Source: Microbispora siamensis (lineage in GTDB: Bacteria; Actinomycetota; Actinomycetes; Streptosporangiales; Streptosporangiaceae). From it: a stretch of DNA of 34,688 nucleotides. Position numbers and translations under genes: made by a program. The notes under the pieces are model-generated. The model was not told the DNA's origin. It saw nothing but the letters and a program-made list of their open reading frames with translations, and did no database searches. Positions 20,794-29,706 of this stretch are shown piece by piece (the first letter of the stretch is position 1; each line of letters begins with the position of its first letter). Location: contig NZ_BOOF01000074.1 in NCBI RefSeq assembly GCF_016863095.1, forward strand, positions 1 through 34,688. The letters run 5' to 3'.

Positions 20794-22200
20794 CTACCCG
20801 AGGCCGGCGTACTGGCGGGGGCGCAGGGCCTGGGCGCGCAGCGCGGCGAGCGCGGCGCGCCGCCCGGCGGCCGTGAGCCGCCACGGCACGGGGCTCGCGG
20901 CACGCCTCACGGGCTCCCGGCTCGCGCGCCCGGGTGCCCGGGTGGCGGTCTCGGGCGCTGAACCTGCCGTCTCGGACGCTGGGCCTGCCGCCTCCGGCTC
21001 GTCGTCCGCGGTCTCCAGGCCGAGGGCCTCGAGGCGGTGCCGGAGCCGGGCGAGCGGGCCGGTGAGGTCGGCGCCGTCGACCCGGCCGCCGTCCGTGGCG
21101 CGCCAGCCCTCGCCGTTGACCACCTCGGCGACCCGGTCGCGCAGGTCGCCGTCCCGCACCACGTCGCCGTCCACAAGGATCATCAGCGCCGACTCGCGGA
21201 TGGAGACCTCGAAGTCGTGCTCCCCGGGGGCGGGGACGAGCAGCGTGGGCGTGGCCGCCTCCCACATGGCGGCGCGGTCGTCCAGCAGGTTCCTGCCCGT
21301 GGTGGTGAGCACCAGCCTCCGGCCGCTGCGCCGCAGCGCCCCGAGATCGTGTACGGCGATCTGCCGCAGCTCGGTGAGGGCGGGCACGTCGGCCTCGCCG
21401 CGTACGACCCCGGACCTGGCCCGATTGCCCCAGCCGAACCGGTCGGCCGCCTCGGCGGCCACGGCACGCCCGACGTTGAGCCGCTCGGTGAGGCGGACGC
21501 CGGTGCGGGCCAGACCGAGCAGCCAGCGCAGCGGTTCCAGGTGCGGCTCGTCCGGAGCCGAGATGGGGGCGTGCAGCCGCACCTCGAACGGCTGGGCGAG
21601 CTCGCGGCGGGCGGTGCCGCGGCCGAGCACCCAGCGGTTCAGCCGCTCGCCGTGGACCCGGTGCAGCCAGCAGTCGCCGCCCAGCTCGGCGCGGGGCGAG
21701 GTGAGCCAGCGGCGGGTCAGCTCCTCGCGGTCCACCGGGTCGCCGGTGACGATGGCCAGCTCCAGGGCGGCCGCGCACGCGACGTGCGCCCCGAGCTCCT
21801 CCGGCCCCATGATCGAGCTCCACGACAGCTCGGCGATGTCCGGGGGCAGCACCCCGGTGGCCTCCAGCTCGCGGTGATAGGCCGCGGCTCCGGCCTCCTC
21901 GCCCTCCCTGGCGTACGTCAGCAGGATCCGGGCCGTGGCCGGGGAGTCGCACAGGGCCGCGTAACGCTCCATGCCCGCGAGCCTGAGCAGCCGGCCGAGG
22001 GCGCCGGCGATGGTCGCCTGGTCGCCCGGAACCTTGATCGGCAGCGTGTACCAGAGGAACTCGCACACGTCGAACTGGCTGATGGTCTCCAGCGCCTCGC
22101 CGCCGGCGAGCCACTCGACCGCGACGCGGGCGGGCTCGGCGATGTCCGGCTCGGAGCGCTCCAGTTGGGCGAGGAGCGCGGCGACGTCAGGTGCGGGCAT
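20794..22200 (-). CDS. Conserved hypothetical protein, 468 residues
   Basis: A soluble, mostly helical protein with no membrane segment or signal peptide. The N-terminal third is ordered (FDVCEFLWYTLPIKVPGDQA, AGALGRLLRLAGMERYAAL). The middle contains ALRRSGRRLVLTTTGRNLLD, and the C-terminus VPWRLTAAGRRAALAALRAQ; both resemble the beta-hairpin of winged-helix proteins. A low-complexity Ala/Glu/Thr linker precedes the last part. It loosely recalls proteins with pRiA4b ORF-3-type regions, but I cannot confirm this. ATG at 22200 begins the ordered region. It stands alone between convergent and unrelated neighbours. No function is proposed. Confidence 0.7.
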   Translation of the reverse strand: MPAPDVAALLAQLERSEPDIAEPARVAVEWLAGGEALETISQFDVCEFLWYTLPIKVPGDQATIAGALGRLLRLAGMERYAALCDSPATARILLTYAREGEEAGAAAYHRELEATGVLPPDIAELSWSSIMGPEELGAHVACAAALELAIVTGDPVDREELTRRWLTSPRAELGGDCWLHRVHGERLNRWVLGRGTARRELAQPFEVRLHAPISAPDEPHLEPLRWLLGLARTGVRLTERLNVGRAVAAEAADRFGWGNRARSGVVRGEADVPALTELRQIAVHDLGALRRSGRRLVLTTTGRNLLDDRAAMWEAATPTLLVPAPGEHDFEVSIRESALMILVDGDVVRDGDLRDRVAEVVNGEGWRATDGGRVDGADLTGPLARLRHRLEALGLETADDEPEAAGPASETAGSAPETATRAPGRASREPVRRAASPVPWRLTAAGRRAALAALRAQALRPRQYAGLG

Positions 22201-22316
22201 GACCCGCAGTCTGCCGTATCGACCCCATCGTTGACGACGACCCGGCATCACTCGCGACCACCCCCCCTCTGGGTGCACCCTAGGGCGCACGGTACGCGCC
22301 CAACGATACGGGGGTG

Positions 22317-23924
22317 TCAGATCCACGAGTTGAACAGCATCCTCGCGTGCCAGGAGTCGTACGGGATGGACTCGGCGGCGATCACGGGGTAGAGCCAGCC
22401 GAAGTTGACCAGAGCCAGGAGCACGAACGCGCCGACCACGGCCGTGCCGACCACGCGCCGGTTGGGCCGGGCCGGATCCTCCCTGCCGATGATCAGCCCG
22501 CAGGCCAGCACGAGCGCCAGGATCATGAACGGCACCATGGGCATCGCGTAGAACATGAACATCGTCCGGTTGTTCGCGATGGCGAAGTAGAACCACGGCA
22601 GCCACCCGGCGGCGTAGCCGAGCAGCACCGCGCCCCCCCGCCAGTCGCGGGTCGCGACGTACCACGCGATCATGCCGATGAGCGCGAGCAAACCGGCGTA
22701 CCAGATGACCGGCGTCCCGGTGCCGAGGACCGCCCAGGAGCAGGAGGCGGCGCCGCAGTTCTTCGGCGACTCGTAGAAGAACGCCACCGGGCGCAGCAGC
22801 AGCGGCCACTGCCACGGCTCGGACTGGTAGGGATGGCTCGCCTCCAGGCCCTTGTGGAAGCCGAACACCTGCTCCTGGTAGTCGAACCACGACCGGAGCG
22901 AGTCGATGACGAAGTAGACCGGGCCGTTCGAGGTGGCCTGGTCCCAGTTGCGGCCGTACCCCTTGTCGGTGACGAACCACCCCGTGAACGACACGACGTA
23001 GGTGACGACCGGGACGACCGCCATCCACACCGCGGCGAGCGGCAGGTCGCGGCGCGCGACCGCACCGTACGGCCGGGGCGTGCCGACGGCCCGCCGGGCG
23101 CCCGCGTCCCACAGCAGCGTCATGATCGCGAAGGCGGCGATGTAGAAGCCGCCGGTCCACTTGGTGGCCAGGGCCAGGCCGAGGCACAGCCCGGCGGCCA
23201 GGCGCCAGGGCCGCAGGCCCAGTCGCGGCCCGTCCGCGGGCGACCCCGCCTCGTGCCAATCGGCGAGCCGGCTGCGGGACCAGTCCCGGTCGGCCACGAG
23301 GCAGGCGAACCCGGCGAGCACCCAGAACATCAGGAAGATGTCCAGCAGCGCCGTACGGGACAGCACGAAGTGGAGGGCATCGAGGGACAGCAGCACGCCT
23401 GCCGCGCAGCCGAGCAGCGTCGAGCGGGTCATCCTGCGGGCCGTGCGGGCGAGGATCAGGATGGACAGCGTGCCGAGCAGCGCGGCGGTGAAACGCCAGC
23501 CGAACGGGTTCGCTCCGAAGATCATTTCGCCGAACCCGATCAGCCACTTGCCGACCGGCGGGTGCACGACGTAGGAGGCGCACTCGCTCACCGAGCCGCA
23601 CTGCTTGAAGATGTTCTCGTTGCCGGCGAGCAGGAGCTTGTCCGCGCCGTCCACGAACTGCCGCTCGACGCCGTACTTGACGGTGGCGAAGGCGTCCTTG
23701 GCGTAGTAGGTCTCGTCGAAGACGACCGCGTGCGGCGTGCCCAGCCGGTAGAACCGGAGGAACCCGCCGAAGAGGGCGACCAGGATGGGGCCGAGCCAGC
23801 CCCACATGGCGCTGCCGGGCATGGGCGGCACGAGCCGGTCGCGCAGGGAAACCGCGGGAGCGTTGTCCTGTGGTCCCTCTTCCGGCTGCTCGAACGCCTT
23901 GTGAGAATAGTCGGTCACGGCCAC
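22317..23924 (-). CDS. pmt: Protein O-mannosyltransferase (PMT family)
   Basis: A 535-residue GT39 integral membrane enzyme that transfers mannose from polyprenyl-phosphate-mannose to Ser/Thr of proteins crossing the membrane. About 10-12 helices are present. The catalytic D70-E71 pair sits in VVFDETYYAKDA after the first helix, with VVHPPVGKWLIG, RTALLDIFLMFWVL and ALATKWTGGFY as further family signatures. The C-terminus ends in a helix and MLFNSWI. The start is GTG at 23924, with TAATCT 6 nt upstream and no ribosome-binding site. Divergent from rsmI, as in most actinomycetes. Confidence 0.95.
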   Translation of the reverse strand: MAVTDYSHKAFEQPEEGPQDNAPAVSLRDRLVPPMPGSAMWGWLGPILVALFGGFLRFYRLGTPHAVVFDETYYAKDAFATVKYGVERQFVDGADKLLLAGNENIFKQCGSVSECASYVVHPPVGKWLIGFGEMIFGANPFGWRFTAALLGTLSILILARTARRMTRSTLLGCAAGVLLSLDALHFVLSRTALLDIFLMFWVLAGFACLVADRDWSRSRLADWHEAGSPADGPRLGLRPWRLAAGLCLGLALATKWTGGFYIAAFAIMTLLWDAGARRAVGTPRPYGAVARRDLPLAAVWMAVVPVVTYVVSFTGWFVTDKGYGRNWDQATSNGPVYFVIDSLRSWFDYQEQVFGFHKGLEASHPYQSEPWQWPLLLRPVAFFYESPKNCGAASCSWAVLGTGTPVIWYAGLLALIGMIAWYVATRDWRGGAVLLGYAAGWLPWFYFAIANNRTMFMFYAMPMVPFMILALVLACGLIIGREDPARPNRRVVGTAVVGAFVLLALVNFGWLYPVIAAESIPYDSWHARMLFNSWI

Positions 23925-23930
23925 GCCGAC

Positions 23931-23936
23931 AGATTA
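23931..23936 (-). promoter_or_regulatory. -10 hexamer of pmt, leaderless type
   Basis: TAATCT on the minus strand ends 6 nt before the GTG start of pmt. Confidence 0.5.
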
Positions 23937-24018
23937 CTGGTGAGTCCCCGCCGAGGACACGGGTCGCGCGTGGATTGGGGCATCCGGCCGTTCGTGAATG
24001 AATGTTTCACGCCCGCCA

Positions 24019-24024
24019 TAGGGT
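24019..24024 (+). promoter_or_regulatory. -10 hexamer of rsmI, leaderless type
   Basis: TAGGGT ends 6 nt before the GTG start of rsmI; no ribosome-binding site. Confidence 0.5.
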
Positions 24025-24030
24025 GGACGC

Positions 24031-24852
24031 GTGCTCGTTCTCGCCGCAGCCCCGATCGGCCAGCCCAAAGACGCGTCCCCACGGCTGCGCGAGGTGCTCG
24101 CCGCGGCCGACGTGATCGCCGCGGAGGACACCCGCCGGCTGCGGCGGCTCGCGGCCGACCTGGAGATCGCCATCGGGGGCCGCGTGGTGTCCTACTACGA
24201 CGCCAACGAGAGCGCGCGGGCGGCCGAGTTGCTGGAGGCGCTGCGCGAGGGCCGCACCGTCGTCGTGATCACCGACGCGGGGATGCCGGGCGTCTCCGAC
24301 CCCGGCTATCGGCTCACCCGCCTCGCGGTCGAGGCGGGCCTGCCCGTGACGGCGCTGCCCGGCCCGTCGGCGGTGACGACCGCCCTCGCCGTCTCCGGCC
24401 TGCCGAGCGACCGGTTCTGCTTCGAGGGGTTCCCGCCGCGCAAGCCGGGGGAGCGGGCCAGGCGGCTGGCGGCGCTGGCGGCCGAGGAGCGCACGATGGT
24501 CTTCTTCGAGGCACCGCACCGCCTGCACGCGACCTTGGAGGCGATGGCGGAGGCCTTCGGCGCGCAGCGGCCCGCCGCCGTCTGCCGGGAGCTCACCAAG
24601 ACCTACGAGGAGGTGCGCCGCGGCGGCCTCGGCGAGCTGGCCGAATGGGCCGCGGGCGAGGTCAGGGGCGAGATCACGCTGGTGGTGGCGGGACGGACCG
24701 CCGAGGAGGCCGCGCCGGGCATCGAGGAACTGGTCGAGGAGGTGGCCAGGCGCGAGGGCGCGGGCGTGCCGCGCAAGCAGGCCATCGCCGAGGTGGCCAA
24801 GTCGGCCGGTGTCCCCAAGCGCGAGCTCTACAACGCCGTCCACGGCGCCTGA
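24031..24852 (+). CDS. rsmI: 16S rRNA (cytidine(1402)-2'-O)-methyltransferase
   Basis: A 273-residue RsmI that 2'-O-methylates C1402 in the decoding centre of 16S rRNA. Visible are LVLAAAPIGQPKDASPRLRE, AAEDTRRLRRL, SYYDANE, VITDAGMPGVSDPGYRLTR (SAM loop), LPGPSAVTTALAVSGLPSDRF, FEGFPPRKPGER, FFEAPHRL and CRELTKTYEEVRRG, all in family order. The C-terminal HTH-like RsmI_HTH part reads RKQAIAEVAKSAGVPKRELY. GTG start. Complete. Convergent with the membrane glycosyltransferase, 33 bp between stops. Confidence 0.95.
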   Translation: MLVLAAAPIGQPKDASPRLREVLAAADVIAAEDTRRLRRLAADLEIAIGGRVVSYYDANESARAAELLEALREGRTVVVITDAGMPGVSDPGYRLTRLAVEAGLPVTALPGPSAVTTALAVSGLPSDRFCFEGFPPRKPGERARRLAALAAEERTMVFFEAPHRLHATLEAMAEAFGAQRPAAVCRELTKTYEEVRRGGLGELAEWAAGEVRGEITLVVAGRTAEEAAPGIEELVEEVARREGAGVPRKQAIAEVAKSAGVPKRELYNAVHGA

Positions 24853-24889
24853 CCCCCGGGCAGGGGCAGGGGGCCCCGCGGCGGGTCAG
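24849..24889. terminator. Inverted repeat spanning both convergent stops
   Basis: CTGACCC (24849-24855) pairs with GGGTCAG (24883-24889), enclosing a G/C-rich loop. The arms contain the stop codons of rsmI and of the facing glycosyltransferase. Probable bidirectional terminator of modest strength. Confidence 0.4.
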
Positions 24890-26451
24890 CGGAGCGAGGA
24901 GCGGCGCCGCGAGGACAGGCGCAGCGACGCCTGGCGCAGTGACGAGAGCCGCAGTGAGGACGGGCGCAGTGAGGACGGGCGCGGCGACGACAGCCGCGGC
25001 GAGGAGCGGCCCAGCAGGCCGGCGGCGGTGATGCCGGCGGCGAGGCAGGCGAGCGGCACCGCGGGCAGCAGGTAGCGGTAGTCGAACTCGGCCGTCGCCG
25101 CCGGGGCCAGGATCAGCCCCACCGCACCCAGCCAGGGCAGCAGCCCGGGCCCGCCGAGGTCGCGCCAGCGCCGCGCCACGCCGTACAGGCCGAACAGCAG
25201 CAGCAGGCCCAGCACGAGGCCCGGCAGCCGTACGACCTTCTGGTAGCCGATCATGATGTCCGACCACGGCGAGACCACGTGCGTCGCGGCCGGGCCGTTC
25301 TCGTACGCCTCGGCGTCCTTGTCCGTGGTGCTGTGGTAGGAGCTCCACTTGGGCAGCTTGCGGGTGTACTCGTTGTCGAACTCGTACTGCAGGAAGGTCT
25401 TGGCGTCGGGGAACCGCGGGCGGCCCCACTGGAAGGCGCGGAAGAAGTCCTTGGCCACCGCGGCCAGGTAGTCGCCCGGCTGGGACAGGATCGCCCTCTT
25501 CGCGAACGCGCTCGCGTTCGCGTTGATCTCCGGGGTGAACTTCATGCCCGAGCCGAAGACGTGGAGCTGGTTCTGGTCGTCCCACCACAGGTACGCCTGC
25601 GCGGACAGGCCGCGGTCCTTGGGCGGGACGTTGATGCACAGCAGCGCCAGCTCCAGCTCGCGGCGCTCGTCGATGTTCATCTTGTGGCAGTCGGCGAACA
25701 GCGACGTCCTCATGTAGAGGATCACCCCGTCGCTGTTGGTCATCGCGAACTGGCCGTTCACCGCCTTGAACCAGCCCATGTACGCGAGCACGGGCAGCGC
25801 GCACGCGGCGACCATGGCGGCGATCGGCTTCCAGCCCGCCCGCTTGATCACCAGGTAGGCCACGACCAGGGCGAGGATGGGCAGGCCGATGCTCCGGGTC
25901 AGCGCCGTCAGCGCGAGCAGCAGCCCGACCACGGTCCCGCCCCGCCAGGTCATCCGCTCCCGCCACAGCACGAGCGTCACCACGCCCACGACGAGCAGGA
26001 TGAACATGGTGTCCGACATGATCAGCTGTTCGAGCTGGATCTGGTAGGCGTCGAACATCACGGGGACGGCGGCCAGCGTCGCCCCCCAGCCTGGCATCCC
26101 AAATCTTCTGGTCAGCAGCGCGTAGATAAGGAACGCCGCCGCCAGGCCCATGAGGTGCTGGGTCAACACCACGAGCGAGAAACTGTGGAACGGCTTGAGC
26201 AGCAGCAGCCAGAAGCTGTACCCGTCCGGGCGGATCGGGTGCGGACGCGGGCGCAGCGCCACCGACACGTAGTCGTAGGAGTCGTTGAACCACATGGCCG
26301 GGCCGAAGCCGAGCATCGTGACGATCCGCAGCACGAAGGCGACGCCGAGCGCGGCCGCGAAGACCCGGTGCCGGCGCAGCAGGGCGAGCGGACGGCCCCA
26401 GCCGCCGACCGGGGCGGCGTTCACCGACGGAGGATCCGCGATCGCGACCAT
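24886..26451 (-). CDS. Multi-pass membrane glycosyltransferase (GT-C type) with repeat tail
   Basis: A 521-residue protein with about 10 membrane helices, beginning VFAAALGVAFVLRIVTML. The GT-C loop motif is at FNDSYDYVSVALRP, an acidic pair after helix 1, as in GT39/GT83 and arabinofuranosyltransferase-like enzymes. Further helices include ILALVVAYLVIK and LVLGLLLLFGLYGVA. The enzyme presumably uses a polyprenyl-phosphate sugar to modify a cell-envelope glycan or protein. The last 40 residues are five-residue repeats of RxSSL type, encoded by a 15-bp minisatellite. ATG at 26451 gives a short cytoplasmic start; longer starts exist. Convergent with rsmI and divergent from the GT2 gene 371 bp away. 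Confidence 0.85.
   Translation of the reverse strand: MVAIADPPSVNAAPVGGWGRPLALLRRHRVFAAALGVAFVLRIVTMLGFGPAMWFNDSYDYVSVALRPRPHPIRPDGYSFWLLLLKPFHSFSLVVLTQHLMGLAAAFLIYALLTRRFGMPGWGATLAAVPVMFDAYQIQLEQLIMSDTMFILLVVGVVTLVLWRERMTWRGGTVVGLLLALTALTRSIGLPILALVVAYLVIKRAGWKPIAAMVAACALPVLAYMGWFKAVNGQFAMTNSDGVILYMRTSLFADCHKMNIDERRELELALLCINVPPKDRGLSAQAYLWWDDQNQLHVFGSGMKFTPEINANASAFAKRAILSQPGDYLAAVAKDFFRAFQWGRPRFPDAKTFLQYEFDNEYTRKLPKWSSYHSTTDKDAEAYENGPAATHVVSPWSDIMIGYQKVVRLPGLVLGLLLLFGLYGVARRWRDLGGPGLLPWLGAVGLILAPAATAEFDYRYLLPAVPLACLAAGITAAGLLGRSSPRLSSPRPSSLRPSSLRLSSLRQASLRLSSRRRSSLR
24889..25008 (-). repeat. 15-bp minisatellite, 8 units
   Basis: Eight degenerate 15-bp units in the 3' end of the glycosyltransferase gene. 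Units 5 and 6 differ only in the first base (CCGCAGTGAGGACGG, GCGCAGTGAGGACGG). Each unit keeps the reading frame and encodes one pentapeptide of the Ser/Arg tail. Confidence 0.85.
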
Positions 26452-26822
26452 CAAAGTGGCGCGGATTCGACCGCCTGCTCCATCCGGCGGGTGAGTCCGC
26501 GCTTCCTCCCCTCGAGTTTCGCCGGTGCCTGCCAATGGACACACGCGGGCGTGTGGTGAAGGAAAACCGCGCCACCCGGGCGGAGTTCCGGCACGTGACC
26601 TGCGGGCATATCGCGCACGCCGGCGTGGCCGGCGGGCTGGGAACTCTCCGGGCCGGGCTCGTCCTCTGCGACGCCGCTTGGCCGGCGACGCGGGAGTCCC
26701 GCCGCTCCAGCGGTGGGTGGAGTCACGGTTACAGAATGCCAGCCGTTTCGCGGACTTGACTCGGACGCTACCGGGAAGCGGGCATCATTGGTGTCCTGCC
26801 GTCATATGCGAGGAGTTGCGAC
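26452..26822. other. Divergent intergenic region of two glycosyltransferase genes
   Basis: 371 bp without a convincing gene; the open frames are shadow-like. It must hold the promoters of both genes. GAGGAG at 26810-26815 is the ribosome-binding site of the GT2 gene. Confidence 0.5.
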
Positions 26823-28061
26823 GTGGAACTTACCGTTGTCATGCCATGCCTCAATGAGGCCGAGACCGTTGAGATCTGTGTTCGCAAGGCACTCACCTGC
26901 ATGCGTGAGAACGGAATCGACGGCGAGGTGGTCATCGCCGACAACGGCAGCACCGACGGCTCGCAACAGCTTGCCCGTGACGCGGGCGCCCGGGTTGTCC
27001 ATATTGATGAGAAGGGCTACGGCAACGCCCTGATCGGCGGCATCCGCGCCGCCCGCGGCAAGTACGTCATCATGGGCGACGCCGACGACTCCTACGACTT
27101 CACCAGCCTGATGCCCTTCGTCGAGCAGCTCCGGGACGGCGCCGAGCTGGTCATGGGCAACCGGTTCCGCGGCGGCATCGCCCCGGGCGCCATGCCCCCG
27201 CTCCACCGCTACCTGGGCAACCCGGTCCTGTCGTTCATCGGCCGGCTGTTCTTCCCCAGCGAGATCGGCGACTTCCACTGCGGACTGCGCGGCTTCCGCC
27301 GCGACTCGATCCTGCGGCTGGGGCTCCAGACCGGTGGCATGGAGTTCGCCTCCGAGATGGTCGTGAAGGCGACCCTCCAGGGGCTCGACGTCCGCGAGGT
27401 CCCCACCACCCTGTCGCCCGACGGCCGCTCCCGCCCGCCGCACCTGCGCTCCTGGCGGGACGGCTGGCGCCACCTGCGCTTCCTGATGCTCTACAGCCCG
27501 CGCTGGCTGTTCTTCATCCCGGGCCTGGTGCTGATGAGCCTCGGCCTCGTCGCCGGGGCCGCGCTGTCGTTCGGCCCGGTCTACATCGGCAAGCTCGCCT
27601 TCGACGTCGACACACTGGTCGGCGCGTCCGCGATGGTGGTCATCGGCTTCCAGGCCGTGCTGTTCGCGTTGTTCACCAAGGTGTACGCGGCCGAGGAGGG
27701 CTTCCTCCCCGAGGACCGGCGAATCCGCAGGCTGGTGGACGTCGTCACGCTGGAGAAGGGCCTGCTCGCGGGTGGCGCCCTGGCCGTCGCCGGTCTCGTC
27801 GGCCTGGTGGCCTCGCTCGCCCACTGGGGCGGCCGCGGCTTCGGCGAGCTGATCCCGGCCGAGTCGCTGCGCCTCGTCGTGCCCTCGGCGACCGCGTTCG
27901 TCATGAGCTTCCAGACGATCTTCGCATCCCTGTTCATCAGCATCCTCGGCATCCGCCGTACGCGGGAGAACCCGGTCGACATCGCGGCGTCCGCCGCCGA
28001 GGAGGCCGCCGAGGCCGTCAGCCGCGAGTCCGAGGCCGCCGGCCGCGAGTCCGTGGCCTGA
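26823..28061 (+). CDS. GT2 family glycosyltransferase with C-terminal membrane region
   Basis: A 412-residue protein. The GT-A domain at 1-230 has LTVVMPCLNEAETVEICV, VVIADNGSTDGSQQLA, the metal-binding GDADDSYDF (near residue 86-94), MGNRFRGG and DFHCGLRGFRRDSI, as in dolichyl/polyprenyl-phosphate hexose synthases. Residues about 235-385 hold four helices (LFFIPGLVLMSLGLVAGAAL and others), and a Glu/Ala-rich tail follows. It probably loads a sugar onto polyprenyl phosphate for GT-C enzymes such as the adjacent divergent gene or pmt; that link is inference. Start GTG behind GAGGAG. A terminator follows at 28079. Confidence 0.88.
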   Translation: MELTVVMPCLNEAETVEICVRKALTCMRENGIDGEVVIADNGSTDGSQQLARDAGARVVHIDEKGYGNALIGGIRAARGKYVIMGDADDSYDFTSLMPFVEQLRDGAELVMGNRFRGGIAPGAMPPLHRYLGNPVLSFIGRLFFPSEIGDFHCGLRGFRRDSILRLGLQTGGMEFASEMVVKATLQGLDVREVPTTLSPDGRSRPPHLRSWRDGWRHLRFLMLYSPRWLFFIPGLVLMSLGLVAGAALSFGPVYIGKLAFDVDTLVGASAMVVIGFQAVLFALFTKVYAAEEGFLPEDRRIRRLVDVVTLEKGLLAGGALAVAGLVGLVASLAHWGGRGFGELIPAESLRLVVPSATAFVMSFQTIFASLFISILGIRRTRENPVDIAASAAEEAAEAVSRESEAAGRESVA

Positions 28062-28078
28062 CGCCACCGGCGTTTTAA

Positions 28079-28100
28079 CCCGGGGAGTCATCTCCCCGGG
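28079..28100 (+). terminator. Hairpin between GT2 gene and metG
   Basis: CCCGGGGAG-TCAT-CTCCCCGGG, a 9-bp perfect stem with a 4-nt loop, 18 bp after the glycosyltransferase stop and 5 bp before the metG -10. No T-run. Confidence 0.7.
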
Positions 28101-28105
28101 GCCGA

Positions 28106-28111
28106 TAGGAT
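28106..28111 (+). promoter_or_regulatory. -10 hexamer of metG, leaderless type
   Basis: TAGGAT ends 6 nt before the metG ATG; no ribosome-binding site lies between. Confidence 0.55.
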
Positions 28112-28117
28112 TCGCAC

Positions 28118-29704
28118 ATGGCGGCTACAGGAACGACTGCATCCGGGGAGTCGGCGTTCTACGTGACGACGCCGATCTACTACGTCAACGACGCCCCGCA
28201 CCTGGGCCACGCCTACACGACCGTCGCGGGCGACGTGCTCACCCGCTGGCACCGCCAGCGCGGCGAGAAGGTGTGGTACCTCACGGGCACGGACGAGCAC
28301 GGTCAGAAGATCATGCGCACGGCCGAGGCGAACGGCGTGTCGCCCCAGGAGTGGTGCGACAAGCTCGTCGAGGACGCCTGGAAGCCGCTCTGGGAGCACC
28401 TCCAGATCGCCAACGACGACTTCATCCGCACCACCGAGCCGCGCCACACGGACCGCGTCCAGGAGTTCGTGCAGGACCTGTACGACAAGGGCGAGATCTA
28501 CAAGGGCGGTTACGAGGGGCCCTACTGCGTCGGCTGTGAGGAGTACAAGTCGCCCGGCGATCTGCTGGAGGGCGACCTGTGCCCGATCCACAAGCGCCCG
28601 GTGGAGTGGCTGAAGGAGGAGAACTACTTCTTCAGGCTCTCGGCGTACGGCCCGCGCCTGCTGGAGTTCTACGAGCGCAACCCCGACTTCGTCCAGCCCG
28701 CCTCGGCGCGCAACGAGGTCGTGCAGTTCGTGAAGCAGGGCCTGCAGGACCTGTCGATCTCGCGGTCGACCTTCGACTGGGGCGTCCCGATTCCCTGGGA
28801 CCCCAAGCACGTCATCTACGTCTGGATCGACGCGCTGCTCAACTACGCCACGGCCGTCGGCTACGGCTCCGACCAGGCGAAGTTCGACGCCACCTGGCCG
28901 GCGAACGTGCACCTGGTCGGCAAGGACATCCTCCGGTTCCACGCGATCATCTGGCCCGCCATGCTCATGGCGAACGGCCTGCCGCTGCCGGGGCGCGTGT
29001 TCGCCAACGGCTGGCTCATGGTCGGCGGCGAGAAGATGAGCAAGTCCAACCTCACCGGCATCTCGCCCCGCGACCTGACGAGCCACTTCGGCGTGGACGC
29101 CTACCGCTACTACTTCCTGCGGGCGATCCCGTTCGGCCAGGACGGCTCGTTCTCCTGGGAGGACTTCTCCGCCCGCTACACCTCCGAGCTCGCCAACGAC
29201 TTCGGCAACCTGGCGTCCCGGGTCGCGGCGATGATCGGCAAGTACTTCGACGGTGTCCTGCCGGAGGCCACCGACGCGGGCCCGGCCGAGCAGGCGATCG
29301 CGGACGGTCTCGCGGCGGCGGCGGCCCAGGCGGACACCATGATCGGTGACAACCTGGACTTCGCCGGCGGCATCGGCGCCATCTTCGACTTCGTCAAGCA
29401 GGTCAACGGCTACCTGAGCGACCAGGCGCCGTGGAAGGTGGCCAAGGACGACTCGCCCGAGGGACAGGCGCGGCTCGCGACGATCCTCTACACGGCGGCC
29501 GAGTCGCTGCGCGCGATCGCGGTCCTGCTCCACCCGATCATGCCGGCCACGAGCGCCAAGCTGTGGGCGTCCCTCGGGGCGGAGCCGCACCTGGGCGCGC
29601 TCGCCGACCAGCGGGTCGCCGACGTCGCCACCTGGGGCACGCTGCCCGCCGGGGCGCAGGTCGTCAAGGGCGAGATCCTCTTCCCGCGGCTGGAGAACGC
29701 CTGA
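28118..29704 (+). CDS. metG: Methionyl-tRNA synthetase
   Basis: A 528-residue class I aminoacyl-tRNA synthetase that charges tRNA-Met. Signatures: FYVTTPIYYVNDAPHLGHAY with HLGH at 28-31, YLTGTDEHGQKI, the Cys knuckle YCVGCEEY and LCPIHKRP, VYVWIDALLNY, LVGKDILRFHAIIWPAML, and KMSKS at 306-310. An anticodon-binding helical domain runs to the end. No C-terminal EMAP/Trbp111-like domain is present, so this is the short form. It starts the metG-tatD-ksgA series, with only 2 bp to tatD. Confidence 0.97.
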   Translation: MAATGTTASGESAFYVTTPIYYVNDAPHLGHAYTTVAGDVLTRWHRQRGEKVWYLTGTDEHGQKIMRTAEANGVSPQEWCDKLVEDAWKPLWEHLQIANDDFIRTTEPRHTDRVQEFVQDLYDKGEIYKGGYEGPYCVGCEEYKSPGDLLEGDLCPIHKRPVEWLKEENYFFRLSAYGPRLLEFYERNPDFVQPASARNEVVQFVKQGLQDLSISRSTFDWGVPIPWDPKHVIYVWIDALLNYATAVGYGSDQAKFDATWPANVHLVGKDILRFHAIIWPAMLMANGLPLPGRVFANGWLMVGGEKMSKSNLTGISPRDLTSHFGVDAYRYYFLRAIPFGQDGSFSWEDFSARYTSELANDFGNLASRVAAMIGKYFDGVLPEATDAGPAEQAIADGLAAAAAQADTMIGDNLDFAGGIGAIFDFVKQVNGYLSDQAPWKVAKDDSPEGQARLATILYTAAESLRAIAVLLHPIMPATSAKLWASLGAEPHLGALADQRVADVATWGTLPAGAQVVKGEILFPRLENA

Positions 29705-29706
29705 CC

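Noticed and set aside
22314..25031. 905-codon plus-strand frame across pmt and rsmI
   Set aside because: Overlaps two certain genes in other frames; its product has only Arg/Gly/Ala-rich composition.
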